The position numbers were made by a program, and so were the translations under genes. From Natranaerobius thermophilus JW/NM-WN-LF (GTDB lineage: Bacteria > Bacillota > Natranaerobiia > Natranaerobiales > Natranaerobiaceae), in the NCBI RefSeq assembly GCF_000020005.1, contig NC_010718.1, positions 2,686,001 to 2,750,000 on the forward strand: a stretch of 64,000 nucleotides of DNA, in the 5' to 3' direction. The notes beneath the pieces were generated by a model. That model was given only the letters and a program-made list of their open reading frames with translations. It searched no databases and was not told the origin of the DNA. Shown here piece by piece: positions 62,496-64,000 of the stretch; the stretch's first letter is position 1, and each line of letters starts with the position of its first letter.

Positions 62496-62859
62496 ACCAT
62501 CACACCTTTGACTATTTCGTTTTATAACCTCTAGATTAAGTATACCAAAAATAATTCCAAATATCATCAAAGCGCATTTCGTGTTGAATTGTTTTATTAT
62601 ACCTTTATTTATTCAGTACAAATTGATTAAGATTAAACATTTATATTTTAATGCCATATACACATAAGTTGGATGTATATTTTGCATAGTTCTATGTTTA
62701 ACTGAGAATTCCTTTCATCCCAGAATAAAGTAGCAATTTAGGAAAATTTAGTTATTGGAACTACTTTATAGGATTCTATTCGTCATAAAATTTTAAGAGT
62801 ATTATTAGCTTAATTTTAGAGGTTAGACTATATATCAATAATCAGGAGGTGGCTTTAGA

Positions 62860-64000
62860 TTGAAAGTCTTAGTACTTTTATTGGGTCTACTGTTGTCTGT
62901 TACAGCCCTTGGCAGTCCATCAGCACTGGCCGAAGAGGTTTCAGAAGACCTCAATCTAACTGAAGAAGAAGCAATCGAAATAGCAGAAAATATTCACCCC
63001 CTAACCGAAGAACTTAACTTAGAACGAAGCGATTACCTTGAAAGACAGGGGATATGGTACTTAAACTATCAATCTGACCCGTATGAAGAAAAGCACTATA
63101 CCCTATCCTTTAATATTTGCGATGAAGATGAAGTAATAGATACTATATCATTTATACACGAGACTACCCAGAAGATGAGCTTGATTATATCAGCCGGGAT
63201 GAAGGTGAGGACATAGCAAAAGAATTTTTAAGAGATATGGGATACGACCTAGAAGAACAAGAAAATTTTGAATTACAGCCAGGAGAACTTCAAGTATCTG
63301 AAAGTCCAGAACATTATATCTCAGATATCAGCCACAGGTACGAATACAGTCAAACAGTTCATGGTTATGAAACAGACAATCACATTTCAGTAGGTGTTAG
63401 TGCCAGGACCGGTCATGTATCAGGACTCAACAATAATTATGATCCCGATCTAGAGTTTGAAGAACCTGAAAAAGTTCTAGATGAAGAGAGAGCAGAAGAG
63501 CTATTCATTGAAGCCGGAGGAACAATGGCTTATAGAACAGATGCCGATAATGAAGAATTTATCCTTACCTATTCCCCCATTGTAGGGCGTGAAGTAAAAG
63601 TTGACGGAAAAACCGGGGATTATCTAACTGAAGATGGTGAAGTCTTAGACCTTGATGAAGTTCAAGATAAAAGGACGGAAATAGATCTGGATATGGGTGC
63701 CCCTTCCCCTGACAAACTGGATGAGCCCATAGACAGGCGTGAAGATAGGGATAGAATCGAGGATAAAGTGAAAGAAGTGGTAGATTCCCTTTTCGAGGTT
63801 GAAGGTGAACTGTCTAATTCTGGAGGCAGTAGTACTAGATCCCGGGGGAATGTTACCTTTGAACATGTAAGACATGACTATGATGTAGATGATCCCAGGA
63901 TAGAGTTGAGTGTAGGTTTTGAAACAGAATACGGTTATCTGTATGAAATCCGGGTTAACTCTAGAGGGGATGATCCCCTGGTGGCCTTAGGTGGAGAAGA
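62860..64000 (+). pseudogene. Secreted YcdB/PepSY-like protein with a frameshift, runs off the window
   Basis: TTG 62860 follows GGAGGTGG. A signal peptide (KVLVLLLGLLLSVTALGS..ALA) leads to a YcdB/YcdC-like region (LTEEEAIEIAENIHPLTEEL). The first frame stops at 63214-63216. From about 63150 the adjacent frame continues as a coherent acidic protein (YTRDYPEDELDYISRDEGED..., VGVSARTGHVSGLNNNYD, YSPIVGREVKVDGKTGDYL) to the window edge. A one-base loss in the T-run at 63149-63151 would explain it. It is either a pseudogene or a base-call error. Confidence 0.7.

Noticed and set aside
1-64000. CRISPR arrays, tRNA or rRNA genes
   Set aside because: I found no regularly spaced repeats and no cloverleaf-like or rRNA-like sequence on either strand; repeated hairpins noted are terminators or insertion-sequence ends.

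Overview
The window looks like chromosome of a low-GC, anaerobic Gram-positive bacterium (Bacillota, Clostridia side). Genes have strong GGAGG-type ribosome binding sites and frequent TTG/GTG starts. Secreted and membrane-exposed proteins are very rich in Asp/Glu, as in halophiles, and DUF1659/DUF2922/YvrJ and ComK-like genes are present. A Natranaerobius-like haloalkaliphile would fit; that name is an inference from style, not a database match.

Layout. (1) 1-1023: an acidic secreted surface protein that runs off the left edge, behind a long structured leader. (2) 1985-10841: a polysaccharide-assembly block. It holds a membrane EpsC/CapD-type sugar dehydratase, a radical SAM gene bracketed by two near-identical terminator hairpins, two tandem Wzz-like chain-length proteins, a Wzy/WaaL-like protein with a TPR tail, and a small membrane protein. 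(3) 11096-27875: a dense defence/toxin-antitoxin island with much decay. It contains XRE-ImmA-PIN, a 1086-aa PLD-like protein, two coiled-coil membrane proteins, a small regulated transcript with a 42-aa peptide, fragments of S8 peptidase, AbiH, pRiA4b ORF-3-like and DUF1186-like genes, an IS200/IS605 element with TnpB, an HTH-ImmA plus DUF4411 pair, and a two-gene PD-(D/E)XK-like operon. (4) 27985-48510: a long leftward capsule/exopolysaccharide operon. It runs from galU and ugd through an ATP-grasp protein, a MurJ/Wzx flippase, an AsnB-like protein, Wzy, two GT4 glycosyltransferases, a beta-propeller protein, a ManNAcA-type dehydrogenase, a heparinase-like lyase and a CapK-like adenylase, to the initiating sugar transferase, an ATP-grasp ligase and a DegT aminotransferase. 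An IS3 element (copy 1) sits near its distal end, and a terminator hairpin precedes galU.

(5) 48851-52064: small genes, decayed genes and a third XRE-ImmA pair. (6) 52184-57538: an amidase-YvrJ-ComK-like-DUF2922-DUF1659-ComK-like operon with a group II intron just upstream of its first gene. (7) 57885-60954: a three-gene cassette of an unknown protein, a SecB-like chaperone and a PD-(D/E)XK-like protein. Its last gene is cut by a second IS3 copy of the same 1258-bp length, with a clean TCA target duplication. A disrupted homologue of the first gene lies at 22125-22572. (8) 61074-64000: a SEC-C protein, an MntA antitoxin with only the tail of HepT, and a frameshifted YcdB/PepSY-like secreted protein.

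The strongest candidate for an undescribed system is the SecB-like/nuclease-like cassette at 57885-60954. Second is the small operator-controlled peptide transcript at 18860-19185. No tRNA, rRNA or CRISPR array was seen.
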